From Paraglomus occultum (Eukaryota > Glomeromycota > Glomeromycetes > Paraglomerales > Paraglomeraceae), in NCBI GenBank assembly GCA_910592205.1, contig CAJVPJ010001357.1:1-10291 (forward strand): DNA of 10,291 bases, written 5' to 3'. Below the pieces are notes generated by a model. The model made no database searches. It worked only from the letters and a program-made list of their open reading frames with translations, and had not been told where the DNA came from. The translations under genes were made by a program, and so were the position numbers. Of this stretch, positions 9,551 through 10,291 are shown piece after piece (the first letter of the stretch is position 1; the number at the start of each line of letters is the position of its first letter).

Positions 9551-10056
9551 CTTGGGGCATGCTGCAACAAAACCAGACAAAGTGAACATTCTGTTTTGTG
9601 AGGCTGATTATGATGTGGCTGTAAAATTGACCAGTGTGACTGATGACATTTGAAAAGTAATAATGTGCTCATGGCTTATTAATTTTAATGCTCCCATTAT
9701 CATACCAGAAGGTGATGAATATCAACCATAACAGGAGTAATATAGGATTATCCCTATATATATATAAAAATAAAATATATAAAACTAATTTACATTAAGT
9801 CCACTATGGAACCCAAGAATTACAGCACTATTCGAAGCATTCTAAAAAAAGCTCAAGGAGAAAAAATTGCGCCTTATGTTTTTTAAAATCAATGATACCA
9901 AAATTCTCGAGGAATATCTAGATCAAGAAAAAATTACCTATGAAATTTATCAAGAGGTAAGGAAAATCATAACTAATAAACGAGCATTAACATCAACACA
10001 TGATAAACTGAGAAAAAACGAAAACTTGAAGACAGATAAAGAAAAAAGCTTAACGT
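9551..10056 (+). repeat. Diverged direct repeat, copy B
   Basis: Partner of copy A (8775-9222), in the same orientation about 780 bp downstream. Block order is conserved: GCTGCAACAAAACCA at about 9558, then AGTGAAC, ATAGGATTATCCCTAT, AGCATTCTAAAAAAA, GAGGAATATCTAGATCAAG, GAAATTTATCAA and GAAAACTTGAAGA. It differs from A by many substitutions and indels. It lacks the AAT tract but has a TA-repeat near 9759-9767, and it holds the better-preserved reading frame. Confidence 0.6.
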
Positions 10057-10070
10057 TTTTCTGTTGGTAA
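9806..10070 (+). pseudogene. Frameshifted remnant reading frame in repeat copy B
   Basis: An ATG at 9806 opens a 26-codon frame containing TIRSILKK that ends at TAA 9884-9886. A second frame, offset by one base, overlaps it and continues to TAA at 10068-10070 with a charged, helical stretch (KILEEYLDQEK, EVRKIITNKR). The switch falls at a T6 run (about 9879-9884), the kind of place where a one-base indel occurs. Copy A shows the RSILKK part in a more broken frame. I do not recognise the protein; an element-encoded or dispersed multicopy gene is the likeliest source. Confidence 0.4.
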
Positions 10071-10291
10071 AACAACGTTCAAGTGCATTTGTTGAACTTT
10101 TATTTGCGTTTCATTACTTTTGTACAATTGCCAACCAAAGAGCAAAATTACATAACGACAATTCAATTTGTAGACATAATTTTATTATCTTTATAGAAGC
10201 TGATTGCTTTTGAGTAATACTAAATGCACCAGAGTGATTGCATGGGAGGAAAATACTCGGACCCAAAGCCATTTATGAGTATAACCTATTC
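10071..10291. other. Right-edge sequence with no supported gene
   Basis: AT-rich, with no open frame of note. One small hairpin-capable inverted repeat, GTTCAA/TTGAAC, spans about 10077-10097 with a nine-base loop. No function is assigned. Confidence 0.5.

Noticed and set aside
10077-10097. Hairpin GTTCAA/TTGAAC resembling a bacterial terminator
   Set aside because: The locus is eukaryotic, the stem is only six base pairs, and no gene ends immediately before it.

Overview
The window looks like nuclear DNA of a filamentous or early-diverging fungus, with Mucoromycota or Glomeromycotina as the best guess and no firm placement. The sequence is AT-rich. It holds two intron-containing genes with mostly short introns (45-324 nt) and nuclear GT-AG (once apparently GC-AG) splice sites, and the 3' third is AAT-rich and repeat-laden. 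I see no bacterial-type operons, no tRNA or rRNA and no CRISPR.

Positions 1-3849, minus strand: the N-terminal 1066 codons of a large helical-repeat-like protein in four exons, open at the left edge. Its first 60 residues follow the pattern at the N terminus of URB2/Npa2, a nucleolar factor for 60S ribosomal subunit biogenesis. Immediately upstream of its start codon is a 149-bp element with 37-nt terminal inverted repeats of Tc1/mariner style, flanked by 13-bp direct repeats. Positions 4034-5340 form a long intergenic stretch with no convincing gene.

Positions 5341-8588, plus strand: a 12-exon gene that joins into one 678-residue frame. Its order is a basic, Thr/Pro-rich N terminus, one bromodomain of the BRD7/BRD9 type, a conserved BRD7/9-like C-terminal region, and a GATA-type zinc finger at the extreme C terminus. 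The architecture suggests a chromatin-remodelling (SWI/SNF-type) subunit that reads acetyl-lysine and may also touch DNA. The two genes are divergently transcribed and need not be functionally linked, although both are housekeeping-type nuclear functions.

Positions 8589-10291: the 3' UTR with a likely poly(A) signal, then gene-poor DNA. Two diverged, collinear copies of a roughly 450-500-bp segment lie in direct orientation. AAT microsatellites lie in and just after the left copy, and several occurrences of a TAGTAT-type motif are present. The right copy keeps a frameshifted reading frame. This part looks like decayed mobile or duplicated DNA rather than a working system.
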